DNA from: Pleurodeles waltl
Taxonomy: Eukaryota > Chordata > Amphibia > Caudata > Salamandridae
NCBI RefSeq assembly: GCF_031143425.1
Contig: NC_090444.1
Coordinates: 1,536,350,782 to 1,536,414,781 of the forward strand
Length of the DNA stretch: 64,000 nt
Direction of reading: 5' to 3'
The position numbers were made by a program, and so were the translations under genes. A model generated the notes under the pieces. The model was not told the origin of the DNA. It saw only the letters and a list, made by a program, of their open reading frames with translations, and did no database searches. This document shows, in pieces, positions 23,135 to 34,854 of the stretch (the first letter of the stretch is position 1; each line of letters opens with the position of its first letter).

Positions 23135-24778
23135 ATGACTGGGTACGCTACACAAAACAGTAGAAAGAAATATTGTAAATATGTGTGTATAGGCTTGGTA
23201 ACTGCATGTGTACTAATAATAATGGCAATAGTGCTTGGAATGCATGGAAAGGGTGAGAATGAGAAAATTGATGCTTCTACTCTTGCTCCTGTTACTGTCA
23301 CTGAACTAACTGCACTGAAAAGATTAGAATTAGATGAGAGACACTTGCATGATAAGAAAGAGCTTTCGTATAATGTTTTCTATCGCTTATTAACAGAATA
23401 TGTTGAGACTATGGATGCGAAAGATTGTTATGTGTGCACACAGATACCGACATCAGTAAAGGAAGGGGTGACTTATCACCACATGCCTCTTACATACGGG
23501 ATTACATGTAGTATAGTAATGTCTAGATTTTATGGTCAAACTAACATACAGTATTTTTACTCAAATTATGATGTTACCTTTGCATATGTTCCTATAATAG
23601 CGCAGCTAAGCCAAATTGCTAAAGATTGGGATGCTAAAATAATGAGGGAATTTTTCGAGCCAATGCTACCTTTTGAAACGGCTCACGCTCATAGGGAAAA
23701 TCTTACCTGCTCGCTCTCTGCAGTAGAAATAAGCTTTTTAGATCGCACAGATGATAGAAGGGCACAAATGAATGCGAAATTAGAAAAGGAACTACATAAG
23801 AGGACTTCAGTAGATAATTATGATTTTGCCGCAATAAAGACACAAGGGAGAATAGCTTTAGATGCTTGGCATGTAGGGAAATTTTGTATATATCGAGGTG
23901 AATCTTATTATGACAATATTTTTGTAGGAGCGAGTGTGTGTAAACATACGTTTATCTTTAAGGCCAAATGGACATTCATGATGAACGGACTTGACCCTGT
24001 CATTCCAGGTGTATATTACATTTGTGGGTATAATGCCTATTATCGTCTTCCAAAGGGATGGTGGGGGAGATGTTATTTGGGTATAGTGTTCCCAAAGGTT
24101 TATCAACTGGATGACCTATCGATGATTCAAAAGACATCTGGATCCCATCGTATCCAGAAAAGAGAGACCGCAGCTGCTGTGGTAGGAGATATATTTGGAG
24201 CCATGATTCCTTCATTGGGAGTTGTGCTGAATTCCATCAAAATAAGAAAGTTGTCTACTATAGTGGATAACATGTTGACAAAGTTTTCAGGTGCTATAAT
24301 CCTGATAGATGCTGAACTTGCAGCGGAAAGAGCTATGACTCTTCAAAACAGGCTTGCTTTAGACATTCTTTTAGCAAAGGATGGTGGTGTTTGCAAAATG
24401 CTTGGTGCACGACACTGTTGTACGTATATTCCCGACAATAGTGTGAAAATTAAAACTATGCTTGCTAATCTAACAAAAGAGAGTGCAGATTTGAAGGAAC
24501 TGAAAGAACCAGGAGTGTGGGAGAAGGTTGGAAAAGGGCTTGCTTCAGTGGGAAATTGGATTGGGGGAATTTGGAATGGAATATTACTGAAAATAATAGA
24601 GGGAATTTTAATAGTTATAATTTGCATATTTGGAATTTGGGGAATAAAAAGGGGAATAATAATGATTATGGAAAGAATTAAAAGAAGAAAGGAAGAGAAA
24701 ATAATGAAAAGAATGGCAGAAGAATACAAAGCGAAAACTAGGGGAATTAAAAGGAAAAGAGAACTGACAGAATTTTAA
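23135..24778 (+). CDS. env: Envelope glycoprotein, open frame of 547 residues
   Basis: The ATG at 23135 is preferred over the upstream TTG because it follows the splice acceptor and starts a basic stretch plus hydrophobic leader (residues about 16-38). The surface part has a CXXC word (CYVC, residues 98-101). A furin-like site RIQKR ends at 343, followed by an Ala/Val/Gly-rich fusion-peptide-like segment. The transmembrane subunit has a heptad region with LQNRLALDILLA and a C...CC word at 420, 428 and 429, with seven residues between rather than the usual six. A membrane anchor lies at about 488-512, then a strongly basic cytoplasmic tail of about 35 residues. No frame break is seen. Role by family: receptor binding and membrane fusion. 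Whether the locus is expressed is unknown. Confidence 0.85.
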   Translation: MTGYATQNSRKKYCKYVCIGLVTACVLIIMAIVLGMHGKGENEKIDASTLAPVTVTELTALKRLELDERHLHDKKELSYNVFYRLLTEYVETMDAKDCYVCTQIPTSVKEGVTYHHMPLTYGITCSIVMSRFYGQTNIQYFYSNYDVTFAYVPIIAQLSQIAKDWDAKIMREFFEPMLPFETAHAHRENLTCSLSAVEISFLDRTDDRRAQMNAKLEKELHKRTSVDNYDFAAIKTQGRIALDAWHVGKFCIYRGESYYDNIFVGASVCKHTFIFKAKWTFMMNGLDPVIPGVYYICGYNAYYRLPKGWWGRCYLGIVFPKVYQLDDLSMIQKTSGSHRIQKRETAAAVVGDIFGAMIPSLGVVLNSIKIRKLSTIVDNMLTKFSGAIILIDAELAAERAMTLQNRLALDILLAKDGGVCKMLGARHCCTYIPDNSVKIKTMLANLTKESADLKELKEPGVWEKVGKGLASVGNWIGGIWNGILLKIIEGILIVIICIFGIWGIKRGIIMIMERIKRRKEEKIMKRMAEEYKAKTRGIKRKRELTEF

Positions 24779-24826
24779 TGGAATAAAATTTGTGGGCATG
24801 ATTTAGTGAGATGACAAGTAGTCATC

Positions 24827-24837
24827 AAAGGAGGGAT
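24827..24837 (+). promoter_or_regulatory. Polypurine tract of the young provirus
   Basis: AAAGGAGGGAT directly abuts the 3' LTR start TGATGAAG at 24838, the expected place for the plus-strand primer. Confidence 0.85.
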
Positions 24838-26485
24838 TGATGAAGCTGAAATGAAGGTTTTACATTTATTAGCACTTAAATGTAGTGTGAAAATAATCAT
24901 GTGTGACTTTAACCGAACTAATAAAGATTGTACGGGGACAAAATGTGCCCTCAGAGTAGTTTGCCAACATTTATAAGCGTGCTTTATATAACGTGGTGTA
25001 TTAGAATTGCACTAATCCGACATAATCGTAAACGTGTGCTACGATTTGCTCGTTTGAAATGTTTTAGCTTAGCATAACTTTAGTGGAGGCTTCGGCCTAG
25101 TTGCCTGGTCTCACGGTTTAGATGCTCGTATTTTTCCAATGCGCTAATAAACGTGTATTTTTGCTTCAAGCTGTACTTTTCCACTGAGATCGTTCACATG
25201 CTTATCTTAAAGTTTCGTGCCAGCTTGGCATTTTTCTCTTTACTCCAAGGTCGATCTGCAGGTGCGGACAATGGAGGCTCTGAAAGTGAGCTAATTGGTA
25301 TAAAATGTTGCAACTTGCGTACCCATCTCCAAGGATAATGTATGCTTAAGTAAAAGCTTGAGAACTGTTGTTTTTGATTGGACAATTTGAAGCTAACCTA
25401 TGAACCCTCCAATGGAAGACCCTACTGGATTTGAACTGTTGTCTATAAAACCCAGGTGCACGAGAAGAAGGCAGCCATTATAGGCAATTTTTTGCGGCCA
25501 TTACAGCCATTACCCGGACCTCATAGCCATTATTGGACATCCCGCCATTTTGTAGACTTTGCAGCTATTATGGCCCACTTTGCTGCGACGCCATTTTGAA
25601 ATAGACTTTGATGCTTTCTCTAATCGAGAGAAAGAGATTCTAAATGATTCTTGCCCTAGAGACTTTAACTTTGATTTAATCCCTTGCATGAAGTAGTAGT
25701 TTTACCTTCCCGCCGTGAGGCAATTGCCCCGTCCACCTTGCCCCTTTGCCCCGTCCCATGCCGGTCGAAACGGTACCAATGCTGATCGAGAAACGGTACC
25801 TGTGAGACGAAGACTTCCTTGTATGCTGATCGTAATTGGTAAATATGAAAGGAAATTGTAAAAAATTGCATTGTGTTTCTTTTAGGTAACCAACTGCTGA
25901 TTTTGATAAGAGCCCTAGTTAGGAGTTTTCCAAATTTATGTTGCTAAATTGTTTTTGCATGAAGTCCCACATGCCGATGCTAATTTGAGGACAGATGAGG
26001 ATTCCTTCTGTTGCACAATGCAATTTGAGACCTTGTTATGCTGACTAAATGTATGCAATTAGTTCATTACAGATTATCGTATTAGTGATTTGCATTGCCA
26101 TTATCGAATGCCTTGTGATTCAAATGCTACATAGATTGCACTTGTTTCGCCGCTATGGACAGCTATTAATGTTCATTTACGTTTATCATTTGGTGTTGAG
26201 ACACATTTATATTGTGCTAGCTTTGTTAATATAGGGAAATAAATTCACTAACTTTGAATAAACTGGTGTGGTTATTCCTGACTGAAAGGTCAGGGTTCGC
26301 CGCAATGTATTCTGGATTAATTGTCAAGTGTTATGTTGATCAAGGTATTGCTTATGTTCGTTATTGATTATTGATTTGATGCAATTGATCGATATAGAGT
26401 ACGGAGAGTTCCACTTAGTCAAAAGATTCATCGGCCTAAAGAGCGTCCAAATACAGGTAAATTATTAGTACGGACCGCTCTATCA
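24838..26485 (+). repeat. 3' LTR of the young provirus
   Basis: Same length (1648 bp) as the 5' LTR and collinear at an offset of 12,278. By eye I count about 12 substitutions and no indels, for example near 24879, 24890, 25142, 25167, 25316, 25485, 25710 and 25722. Confidence 0.95.
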
Positions 26486-26489
26486 CACC

Positions 26490-27560
26490 ATTAAAGTGAA
26501 TTTCTGGGATAACTTAACATACACATATGACATTCTCCTGGCTGAGGTAGATTGGCTGTCAAGTGTAATATTACCGTCCTTCTCAGTTTTTGTCCTGAAG
26601 CAGTTAAACAGGGTACAACGAAGATTGGGGGCTTGCACAAGCCCCAGCATTCTATTGTAATAAATATAAAATACTCATATGCTCACATACACAAATGCAA
26701 CCACAAAAGCTACTGTGAGGGAGATTCTCTCACAACTTGTGTAACAGGCAGTAATTGAACCCTGTGTCTCTCCTCTGCATAATTCTCTTTTTCCTGTCAT
26801 GAAACCAGGTGATTCCTATTGCATTGTCTTAGACTACAGACATTTAAACAGTCACACATACGCCTTTGCAATTCAAAATTCACATAGCACAGGTCTTATA
26901 AACAACATAGTACATAAAAATACAAAATGAGATTGGACATTTCCTGTGTTTATTTCTGTCAGAATATAGCACCTGAAAGCAGAGACCTAATCACCTTCAG
27001 CACCCTAGGCTTAAAAGGCTGTTTTATTGACTCCCTCAGGGGTATAAGAACAGCCCAGGATTGTTTGCTGCCTGAGTAACATAAATTTGACATGAAATTG
27101 ACTTGGAGGTGTTGTCCTAGGTAAATAACTTCTATCTGACGCACAATGATTTAAACACACACTTAGCGTGAGTATATCGCATAGTGTTGGGATTTGCCAA
27201 ATACAGCTACAAATTAAATTTAAAGAAATCAAAAATGTATTTTATTAGTGTCTTGTTTTTGGATCACAAACTGTCCAATGAAAGCAAAAGCCTTGTCCCA
27301 TACTTCTTAAAGAAGTGTGCTCTTGTATAATCACTGAACACCATAAAGAAACTACAGTCATTGTTTGGCTTTCTAAATTGTGGTACAACATACACAGCAG
27401 ATCATGCACAGCGGATTAAACTGCTGTATGATTTAATTCATCCAGATTTTTCAAATACACATTGGACATCTGAACATACATAAATACTCAGATCTTTGCA
27501 ACTGACATGCTTGCATCCAGACACTTACACTCCTGTGTCAATACAACAAACCTAGTGATA
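26490..27560 (+). pseudogene. Reverse transcriptase remnant of the old provirus
   Basis: Scattered pieces in all three phases match RT order. LDYRHLNSHTYAFAIQN lies around 26830-26880. A finger/palm piece follows around 26970. The active-site region near 27110 reads VNNFYLT after a stop, where a VDD-type word is expected. A thumb/connection piece with LQSLFGFLN lies around 27355. Many stops and indels are present. The first part continues the phase of the protease remnant from before the young insertion. Confidence 0.6.
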
Positions 27561-27567
27561 TGCATCA

Positions 27568-28715
27568 TTGCAGGATCAACTGGCTATACATGTTACCCTC
27601 AACAAAAAAGACACAGTGCCTATTACATATACATCACGTTTATATTACAATGCCGAAATGTGGTTTGCATCCACTGAAAAAATATTGACTGCAGTTCAAA
27701 AGGCTGTCATAATGGAAAGACCATTGGCTCAGGTGAAACGGATCATAATTGTAACCCCTGTTATAGGCCTAGTGGCTGTCATTAAGGCAAGTATTCCTAA
27801 AGCAAAAGCCTTACATGCAAGATGGATACACTGGGACAATTTTCTGACAGCTACTGATGTAGACTATGGGCCCGATTACGATCTTGGCAGATGGAGTTAC
27901 TCTAAATGTGACGGATATCCCGTCTGCCGTTTTACGATTCCATTATATCTTATGGAGATTTAAATACAGGGGACGGAATATCTGTCCCATTTGAGAAGGA
28001 GTATTCCATCAACAAATTCTTAATCAGGCCCTATGCCTTTGACTTAACTTTGCAGACTCAAGAATTCCTTCCATATGAACCAGAATACTCTGTGGCAGGT
28101 GACATTTTGCATCTCGGGCAGTATCATTTTATCATCTATACTACTGATTTAGCACAACTTGTGACTGGCACCAAACAACAGTACGAGCCCCCTTGCACAG
28201 CAGTTTGTGGTGACATGAAAAATTGTGAACTTTAGCCAATAAAAACTTTTCAGCAGTCCCTGTGGGTTGGCACAGCCCAGCTCACTGAATTACAAGCATC
28301 GACTCTTGCACTTGAGAATAGGGATCTTGAAATCCCCACATTGATACTGTGCAATTCGTATTAATGTGGCCAGTCTTAAAATAAAAACTTGCATTATTTG
28401 CATCTGAATGGATTCAGAGAGTGCAAATGAAATACTATTATGCATAAATTGCTCTGGGAAAAAGTGCCACATCTTAAGGATTGTTTGCAACAGGCTCATG
28501 TAATTCATACATTGAGTCACCAGCATGTTGGCATGCATGTTGCAGGGAATTTAATGGCTGACGAAGCAGCAAAAATAGTGGTTCAGACCTCTGTAGCAGC
28601 TGCGATTACTCATTCTCACATGAGGGTGGATGATGACATCATAGCTGCTGTCACTGCTTCAAGCAGTGCCACTCCTTTACCTAAAAAATATCCAACAAAA
28701 TATTCCATCTGTTGA
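27568..28715 (+). pseudogene. Connection and RNase H remnant of the old provirus
   Basis: The open part 27568-27963 (131 codons) has the retroviral connection pattern PITYTSRLYYNAE and HARWIHWDNFLTATD. A second piece (28050-28235) contains IIYTTD, apparently the first RNase H Asp strand. A third piece (28440-28715) contains HTLSHQHVGMHVAGNLMADE, the RNase H C-terminal His and Asp region. Stops lie between the pieces. The general appearance is spuma-like or class III, which I could not test. Confidence 0.6.
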
Positions 28716-28719
28716 GTTT

Positions 28720-29620
28720 CCAAAATAATCCTTTTGCCCGCATTCCCAGGGTAAGGTGATCAAATGATATTCAGCAAGGACCACAGGATAGAGCTAATTA
28801 TAACTGCACACGAGGGGTTGGCATCTGCACATGCTGGTGTGGTGGCAACAGTTTCTCTACTTCAGAAATCCTATTGGTGGCATGGTCTGTAGAAGCAGAT
28901 GAAACAATGTATCCTCAGCTAAAAATGTCATCACTGCACACCCACCACATACACCTCTCTTAGTTTCAAACAAACCGCTCCAATGTGTATATATAGATCA
29001 TTGTGGACCTTTACCTTTTTAATGATGTATTTAAATACACTCTACTTGCTGTAGATTCATGTTCTACATTCATGTGGGTGTGGCCTGCAGTGATCGGCTG
29101 ATGTTCAAACTGTTATTAAAGATTTTCAAGTTCTTGTAGGGACATAGCAGTAGAGTCATTTCACTCAGGCCATGGTCTTGTGTTTGCCTCTAAGGCTTAC
29201 AGGGACACCATGGGAACCGTGCGTGTTGTTGTACATTACTCCTATACCTATCATCCTAAGGGCAGCTTGATAGACGAAAGAAAGAGCTGTGACTCAAAGC
29301 AGTCATTTAAAGCTAGCGTATTAGGTTCAGGTCGTAGTTGGATCCATCACATGTATGAAGTCCAGAGAGCTTTAAATAATCTACCTAGAAGATCTTTGGG
29401 AAGCCAGACCCCCTACAAGGTCCTTTTTTGGCATTCAGATGTACACCACAGGACTTGATAATACTGACACAGTAGTGGCAGATACACTTTTTCACACATA
29501 TTGGTTTACTGTTTTTCAGGTGATAAAAGATTTCCATGACGAGCGACCAAATGAAATTGTCAAATCCTCTACTACTGAGGAAATGAAGGAGCAACCAGCA
29601 TCTTCCAGCTGAACTCCAAT
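28720..29620 (+). pseudogene. Integrase remnant of the old provirus
   Basis: Pieces around 28790-28930 hold HHCC-like residues. CVYIDHCGPLPF near 28986 carries the first catalytic Asp. A VDSCSTFMWVWP strand follows near 29055. The piece at 29180-29458 (92 codons) has VHYSYTYHPKG and VQRALNNLPRRSLG, the region of the catalytic Glu and the helix after it. Frame changes separate all pieces. Confidence 0.6.
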
Positions 29621-29791
29621 GATTGGGGATCTAGTCCAAGAGAAGATTATTGATAAAAAAAGAGTTTGGCCCATCATACTGAGCACCCGTGCCAGACCTG
29701 GGCATTCAGGGTAAAAGAACTGTGATTTTGCCCCCATTTGCTGGTTGTAAAAACAAACGCTTTGTTTCAATTGATCTGCTAAAGCTGCACC

Positions 29792-30860
29792 ATGTGGTCA
29801 GTCTTACACAGTGGGTCAGGAGAGATCCGAAGTAGTTTCCTGCCTCCTCTCACTATTTTGCATGAGATCCCTCTGCAAGACTTAAGTAACACAACTAATG
29901 CTTCTCCCCAGCTGGGAAACACAGGAGTTGAATTTCCATTAGTTCCTGTTGCTACTGTCAATACAGAACACTCTCCAGATGTTTCCAGTCTTCAAATGCT
30001 ATTTCCAACACTGACATTTTGTATTATCAACTACCTTTGGAAGTGACTACCAGTTCTCCTTTATAACCTGAGGTCCACTGACTACCTCTAGTTACTTTAT
30101 TGACATTGATGATTTTTCTTCAAATTCTTCACACGCTTCTTTGCATGGAGACTTATCTGATTCCTCCATTGTCCTACATTTGGAATACCATTTCACCGTT
30201 ATTCCTCTTCATTTGGATTGGATTTGTTACAGTATTCTTTTTGATTTCAAATGGACATAACTTTCCAGAATGCACTGCTCCTGAACTGGTAGCAAAGATG
30301 TTGAAGACTCATTCTTCCTCACACAGGGTTCAAAGAGACCTGTCCCATGTCAACATTTCTGCATTTCCTATCTCTGATGGGACTGTGATGGGAAAAGTCC
30401 TGATTTATATTTTTGGTCCTCCTGAAAGTCTACAAATATATTTTTATTATTTTCAGAAAGTATGAGAAGAAGCAAATATTTGACAATAGGACCGCAGATC
30501 AACCTCGTTCTCCATCTAGAGAAGGCAACAAACCTTAATCACCCCCATTTTAGCATCCTCCCACTCCCTCTCCCACAGTCATTTTGGTTCCACATTGTTC
30601 AGATAATAAGACAGAATACCAGACTACTCCTCATATCATGTCATAAAAGTATACATGCATTTTCAGTGGTCATCCCCTATCAGGCATTTAATGAAAAGAC
30701 AAAAGTTCAAATGATGAATGCACCAAACATTTGCCCCATACTTTACCGAATTTACGGGGACAGACCCTACTGATGTGCGTGACTTTTTCAGCCGCCATTA
30801 ACATATCCATGCACCTTTTCCATTCCTATAACGTTGGGCTCCCTACGGACCCCTAATGTC
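29792..30860 (+). pseudogene. Env N-terminal remnant of the old provirus
   Basis: Three open pieces (29792-30046, 30100-30465, 30462-30773) follow integrase. The middle one has a strong hydrophobic segment (FLFIWIGFVTVFFLIS) followed by a basic HRVQRDL word, which suits a leader or signal anchor with a cleavage site. Assignment to Env rests on position and this layout. The piece ends where an L1 fragment begins. Confidence 0.4.
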
Positions 30861-30865
30861 AGGTT

Positions 30866-31760
30866 ATATCCCTCTTGGTGACCACCAATTCAAGATTATA
30901 CAACACAAGTTGGACTCTAGGAAGATCAACTTTGTTTGGTGTCCCTATGAGGAGGAACTTGGGATCTAAAGGAACTGGTCTGGATAGGACCTCGCCAAGC
31001 GCCCCTGTACTCCTGTATGTGGGAATAGTACCAGAGTGCATGGAGAAATGAGCCCTCAGTATTCTGACACCATAGACAGTATGGATCCTGGGTCCTCCCC
31101 ATAGCATGGAAGAAGCACACGTCATAGTATAACCTGTGGAGTATCTTGAATTGGACCAGTTGCAGTGTAGATTTTATAGCCACCTGCCTTGGATGCATCG
31201 GGGCTGCCGCCCAATCGTCTTCCATTTCTCCCACCTCCCGCATCCATTTCTCCCTGAGTCTCACCTACTTGTCTGGCATGTTATTGTTGAGGGATTTGTA
31301 AGTGAAGAACGTTGCCCCCTCCCCAGTAAATCAATCAGTTGTCACACCTCTCAAAGGGCGAAGTCGGGGGCACTCTGCCAAGGTAGTCCTGTGCCCTTCA
31401 TGCATGTCTTATTTGTGCATATTTCAAAAATTGATTATCATGCATACCATAGTTGGACTTAAGTGAGGCAGATCTCATGATAACACCATTCTTGAGTACG
31501 TCTCCCAGCTTGGAGATCCCAATCAAGTCCCATGCCTTGGAGCCACATAGTTTTCTCACCTTAGGGTACCAACATCCTTCTCAATAAGGCATTTTGTTTG
31601 TGGGTATACCATATCACCCAATGATTTTCATAGCACTCACACAGGCTCTAAACAGCACATGCGTGGCCTGGAGGAGGCTCAGAGGTCCTTGGCCCATATA
31701 GAGATAATGTAAATAGAAGGAAGTGGTCCACTGCAAACATTCCAAGTGGGACATTGGGAG
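30866..31760 (-). pseudogene. L1-type LINE ORF2 C-terminal fragment
   Basis: The minus-strand frame at 30926-31264 reads STLQLVQFKILHRLYY and then CLWCQNTEGSFLHALW, the Cys/His-containing C-terminal pattern of L1 ORF2 proteins after the RT. Upstream on the same strand, pieces such as LCGSKAWDLIGISKLGD (around 31490-31550) match the preceding L1 region. It is 5'-truncated and interrupts env of the old provirus. Confidence 0.65.
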
Positions 31761-33151
31761 ATCAAGAGGTGCAAAGACCCAATCATTAATGTGCTGTTTC
31801 CGATAAATGGAATGTGACCACTGTGAGAACTATGCTCTCCAAATTGGAAAACTACTCTGTTGAAATTGTACATTTGTATTTGAATTCTGATAATTATGTT
31901 AAAATGTTCTGCTATTATCTTTATGCTCATCACTCTTTACAAAGAGCTAGAATCCTTGAGCTCATTTTAATTAAACAAAATGGGAACATTGCCTAACACC
32001 ACCAGTAGGTAATTCTAAAATATACATGAGAAAGTTTGCACAATTTTCAGGACACAACAGCTTAGACTCAACTTCCTATCATTATAAACTTACCCCTTCC
32101 CCAGTGAAAAAAACATGCTCACACAAACTATATTGATCTATTGGGATTCCCTTATATCCGAACTGACTCTACAGGGTTATGAGTATTAGTTGAAACAATA
32201 TTGATTTAAAAATTGATTTGGGGAAGACTCCATTGGCAAGTACACTGTACTGATCCTTTATTTGGAGTATGTCTAAAACCATGACAAATAACTTTCCTGA
32301 ACAAAATAGTGCAACACACAACTTACATGGGTCTGGCTAAAACTAAAGAAATGAATACACCTAGCATTCCCTCCATTGCATGTTTTGAAAATTGGCAACA
32401 TTTAGCAAACTACACCGAAGAGCAATTAAAGGACATGATACAAAATGGTACACCTCATTATTTTAATTTCAGGTCCAGACTGGTAGTTAGTGTGGCCAGT
32501 CAACACTATAGGCTGTTATGCACATTTCTTAAACTTCACTTAGATTTTATAGCTAGTAAACCAGATCTCTGGAACTGCAGTCATAACATTCAGGGGTAGT
32601 GACCACCTATAGTGTGGGGAAATTCTGCCAATAATGGTTATGATATTCCACATTAGCTACAGTGAAAGAACACCTATCTCTCTGATCTGAGGACATGGAT
32701 TTACAATATTTCTAGTTAGGTCCTAGGACACCTAATCAAAAATGCTATATAAATGCCTATATAATGAGATTTGGAAACTTTCCCAGTGAGACACTGCTGA
32801 ACAATTAAGACATATTGATAGGTAGAATTTAGCTGGTGTGGACAATGGTATGACTATGCTGTCAACTTCCATTTCTAGTTTGAATAAAGTGCCATCTACA
32901 TTCGATATCATACAAAATGAACTGACCAGCTGAGATTGATTATACAATTAAGGTTGCAGGTTTCAAAATTAAACCATGTACTATGGAAATACCTGAACAC
33001 AACAGAGTTGATTTTGCCCTTTAATTTAACATGTATACAGAGACTTGTGGCAAAACAATTTGCAGCTTACTCCATGGTGAATATTGAGCAGTAGCTAATC
33101 TGCCTCCTTCTGTGTAGTTAATCCGCGGCTTTATATCTTTAACAGTCTCTG
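31761..33151 (+). pseudogene. Env middle remnant of the old provirus
   Basis: A 96-codon open piece (32309-32599) has alternating hydrophobic and Asn/Thr-rich parts (including a NYTEE glycosylation-type site) and no other identity. It lies between the L1 fragment and the family 2 LTR element, in the gap between two env-like parts. The call is positional. Confidence 0.35.
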
Positions 33152-33863
33152 TGTTGGAAAATGGGTTATCGGTAAGGGCAGGTAAGTACCTACACTTAGC
33201 AATAGTCCACTAACCTCCACTTAGGTCCAGTTAGGTCTCAGTAAATTAAACCCAGCTCAACCCTTGGTAGCTTGGCAACGAGCAACAAGGCTTAACTTAG
33301 GAGACAGAGTGTAAAGCATTCAAATATCACAAAACAGTAATTAAATAAAACACAGGAAACAGTTTAAAAATCCAAAATAAATGTATATAAATAGGAAATA
33401 TTTTTAGCTTTACAATGACACAAAGACAAATAAAACCGGATAAGGGGAACCGGAGATATGAATTAAAAAAAATTATTGCTTTCTAGCGCATAGAAACAAA
33501 AAGCGCCAATCTGGTCGCACCTCGACCGGGGCAAAGTCAAAGTTTAAGGCCGCCCGCGATGGAGTTCAGCTCGACTACAGCCCACGGGAGGCCTAGGTAA
33601 AAAGTTTACCTTAGGACTTAGTCCTTTTTCTGAAGATTTTCTTCAATGGGACGAACCTGCCAGTCCAATCCGACCAACTAGAACTCTTCCTCGGATCTGC
33701 TTCACGGGAGCCCTCGGTGGAGATTTTTACCTTCAGACTTAGTCGTTTTCGAGGTGAAAATCCTTCGACGGGGCAAACCTGGATCTTGATCCGGCATCCT
33801 TGGAGCCCTCCTCGCGGATGCGCTGGCTAAGAGATCCTGGTCAACTTTCTACGTTCAGACTTA

Positions 33864-34854
33864 AGGGGTCATTGCTACCCTGGCAGACGGCGGAGAAACG
33901 GCGGTAAGACCGCCAACAGGCTGGCGGTCTTTTTTTTGGAATTATGACCATGGCAGTTACCGCCATGGTCATCCGCCGCTACTCCGTTCTGCCCGCCAGG
34001 GCGGAGACGACCACTGGGCTGGAGACCTGGGTCTCCAGCCCAGCGGTCGTCACTATATCGCCGGCAGTATTTTGACCCGGCTTACCGCCATGGATTTCAT
34101 GCAGGGAATTCCTTCCCTGGCACCGATAGGGGTCTCCCCACAACCCCCACCCCGACTCCCTCCCCTACACCCTCCACCACCCCTGCCATCCCCCAAAGGT
34201 GGCAGGACCCCCCTCCCCACCCAGACCCCCAACATCACATCACTCATGCACACACGACACGCACTCAGGCACCACCAACACACATACACACACACACCGA
34301 CATACATGCCAACATCCACACACACACAGTCAGACACGCACACCCACATTCATACATACACGCACACAACCATACAGATATACCTACAGACATACACGCA
34401 CTCATTCCCATACTCACAACACCCCCGCAAGCATACAGGCACTCACACATCCCCACTACATACACACACACACCCCCCCATGCACACACACAACACACAA
34501 ACCCCCCCTCCCCTCAAGGACGATCGACTTACCTGGTCCGGCGATCCTCCGGGAGGGGACGGGTGCCATGGGGGCTGCTCTGCCGACACCACACCGTCAA
34601 CAGAACACCGCCACGCCGAATCACAGGACATGATTCGGTGGGCGGTCTTCTGTTGATGTGGCAATGGAGGTGGAGCAACCTCCACTTCCCCGCCGCCCGC
34701 CAGTATGGCTGTTGTCGGCTCTCTGTCCGAAAAAGGACGGAGAGCTGCAAAGAGTCATAATACGCCAAGCGTAAAACCGCCACCACTGGCGGTCTTCTGC
34801 ACGGCGGTCCCTCAGCGTTCTTGACAAAAGACCGCTGAGGTCAAAATGACCCCC
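33864..34854. mobile_element. Harbinger-like foldback module, inverted relative to copy 1
   Basis: It is bounded by TTA (33861-33863) and CTA (34855-34857) at the same site as the module at 5383. Its left end matches the reverse complement of the right end of the other copy, and the reverse also holds. It includes a 22-bp hairpin with one mismatch (34006-34027 with 34030-34051) and a CA-rich tract (34230-34500) where copy 1 has TG. Confidence 0.75.
34230..34500. repeat. Degenerate CA-rich microsatellite
   Basis: CACACA, CATACA and CCCCCA words without a fixed period, the complement of the TG tract at 5735-5995. Frames through it are low complexity. Confidence 0.85.

Larger units (their letters stand above)
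12560..26485 (+). mobile_element. Young near-complete endogenous retrovirus (gamma/epsilon-like)
   Basis: A 13,926-bp provirus with two 1648-bp LTRs (TG...CA), a 4-bp target duplication CACC (12556-12559 and 26486-26489), a primer site, gag, protease, RT, RNase H, integrase, env and a polypurine tract, all on the plus strand. The LTRs have equal length and differ at about 12 sites by eye (roughly 0.7 percent), so integration was fairly recent. Gag-pro-pol carries three frame breaks (near 16430-16445, 20237-20260 and 21230-21265). Env is open. The LNPATLLP word near the RT/RNase H junction, the 4-bp duplication and a CXXC plus CC-type Env point to the gamma/epsilon side of retroviruses. It is unusually long for that group because of a large leader, gag and integrase tail. 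Confidence 0.92.

Noticed and set aside
34053..34656. 194- and 144-codon frames over the CA-rich tract
   Set aside because: Thr/His/Pro low complexity within a foldback module; no gene.
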